This document shows positions 63,823-64,000 of a stretch of DNA of 64,000 bases, piece after piece. The notes under the pieces were generated by a model. It ran no database searches. It saw only the letters and a list, made by a program, of their open reading frames with translations, and was not told the origin of the DNA. Positions within the stretch are counted from its first letter, which is position 1. Every line of letters begins with the position of its first letter. Both the position numbers and the translations under genes were made by a program. The DNA is from Sinohyriopsis cumingii (taxonomy: Eukaryota > Mollusca > Bivalvia > Unionida > Unionidae). The DNA lies in contig CM068825.1 in the NCBI GenBank assembly GCA_028554795.2, forward strand, positions 154,145,553 to 154,209,552, in the 5' to 3' direction.

Positions 63823-64000
63823 TGACAGTGACATGGTTATAAAAAGTGTAGAAAATTATCTGATAAGATTTGCAAAGCAATGATTAGACAAATAATTAAA
63901 TAAACAAATAATATTATATATAAATGGAGCAAAAAGACTTTGCTAAACACTCAAGCCAAGACTTTGTAAGACATTAAAAAGTACGAAGCAAATCATGATG
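63823..64000. other. Window end, no gene seen
   Basis: AT-rich. A new frame may begin at 63,924 (ATGGAGCAAAAAGAC), but it is closed by the window edge and low in information. Confidence 0.35.

Overview
The window reads as AT-rich, repeat-dense animal DNA, most likely from a mollusc or another lophotrochozoan. Reasons: a multi-exon GH18 chitinase with long introns, two tRNA-derived SINE families, Gmr1-type LTR retrotransposons, many minisatellites, and a complete Maverick/Polinton carrying a BIR (IAP-type) gene. I cannot name the species.

Left part (1-22.4 kb). A minus-strand Gmr1-like retroelement (gag, zinc knuckle, protease, integrase N-terminus, then its LTR) fills 1-3.4 kb. A secreted GH18 chitinase gene follows on the plus strand from 6,032 to 21,794. 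Its eight exons splice in phase and predict about 404 residues, apart from one extra G in exon 3. The introns hold two solo LTRs, SINEs, a foldback element and microsatellites.

Middle part (22.4-36.9 kb). A second, decayed Gmr1-like copy on the minus strand keeps the order protease-integrase-RT-RNase H. It is interrupted by a SINE and by a 5,042-bp element (23,085-28,126) with arms of about 1.7 kb. That element has the same terminal motif as the Polinton further right and carries broken pieces of Polinton genes, so it is a non-autonomous Polinton derivative. Minisatellite arrays, another SINE and another solo LTR fill 32-34.8 kb.

Polinton (37,005-56,684, 19,680 bp). It has terminal inverted repeats and a perfect 6-bp target duplication, CTCAAA. 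It encodes a protein-primed type B DNA polymerase (two frameshifts), an integrase with a chromodomain, a packaging ATPase, an adenain-like protease, a double-jelly-roll major capsid protein, a penton-like minor capsid protein, a pVI/pX-like basic protein, a small membrane protein, a BIR protein, a tandem pair with an F-box-like start, and several lineage-specific genes. It interrupts what looks like the last exon of a host gene.

Most notable: five small genes at the two ends of the Polinton are each followed by a perfect copy of the metazoan histone-mRNA 3' stem-loop (6-bp stem, TTTC loop, an ACCCA-like flank, then a purine-rich downstream element). The three right-end genes also share a repeated promoter block. 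This suggests that the element expresses a terminal gene set through the host's replication-dependent histone mRNA pathway, while its capsid and polymerase genes use TATA boxes and ordinary AATAAA signals.

Right part (56.7-64 kb). This holds the likely 3' UTR of the interrupted host gene, a SINE, a LINE reverse transcriptase fragment, a coding-derived minisatellite, and an AT-rich intronless cluster of unknown genes that runs toward the window edge.
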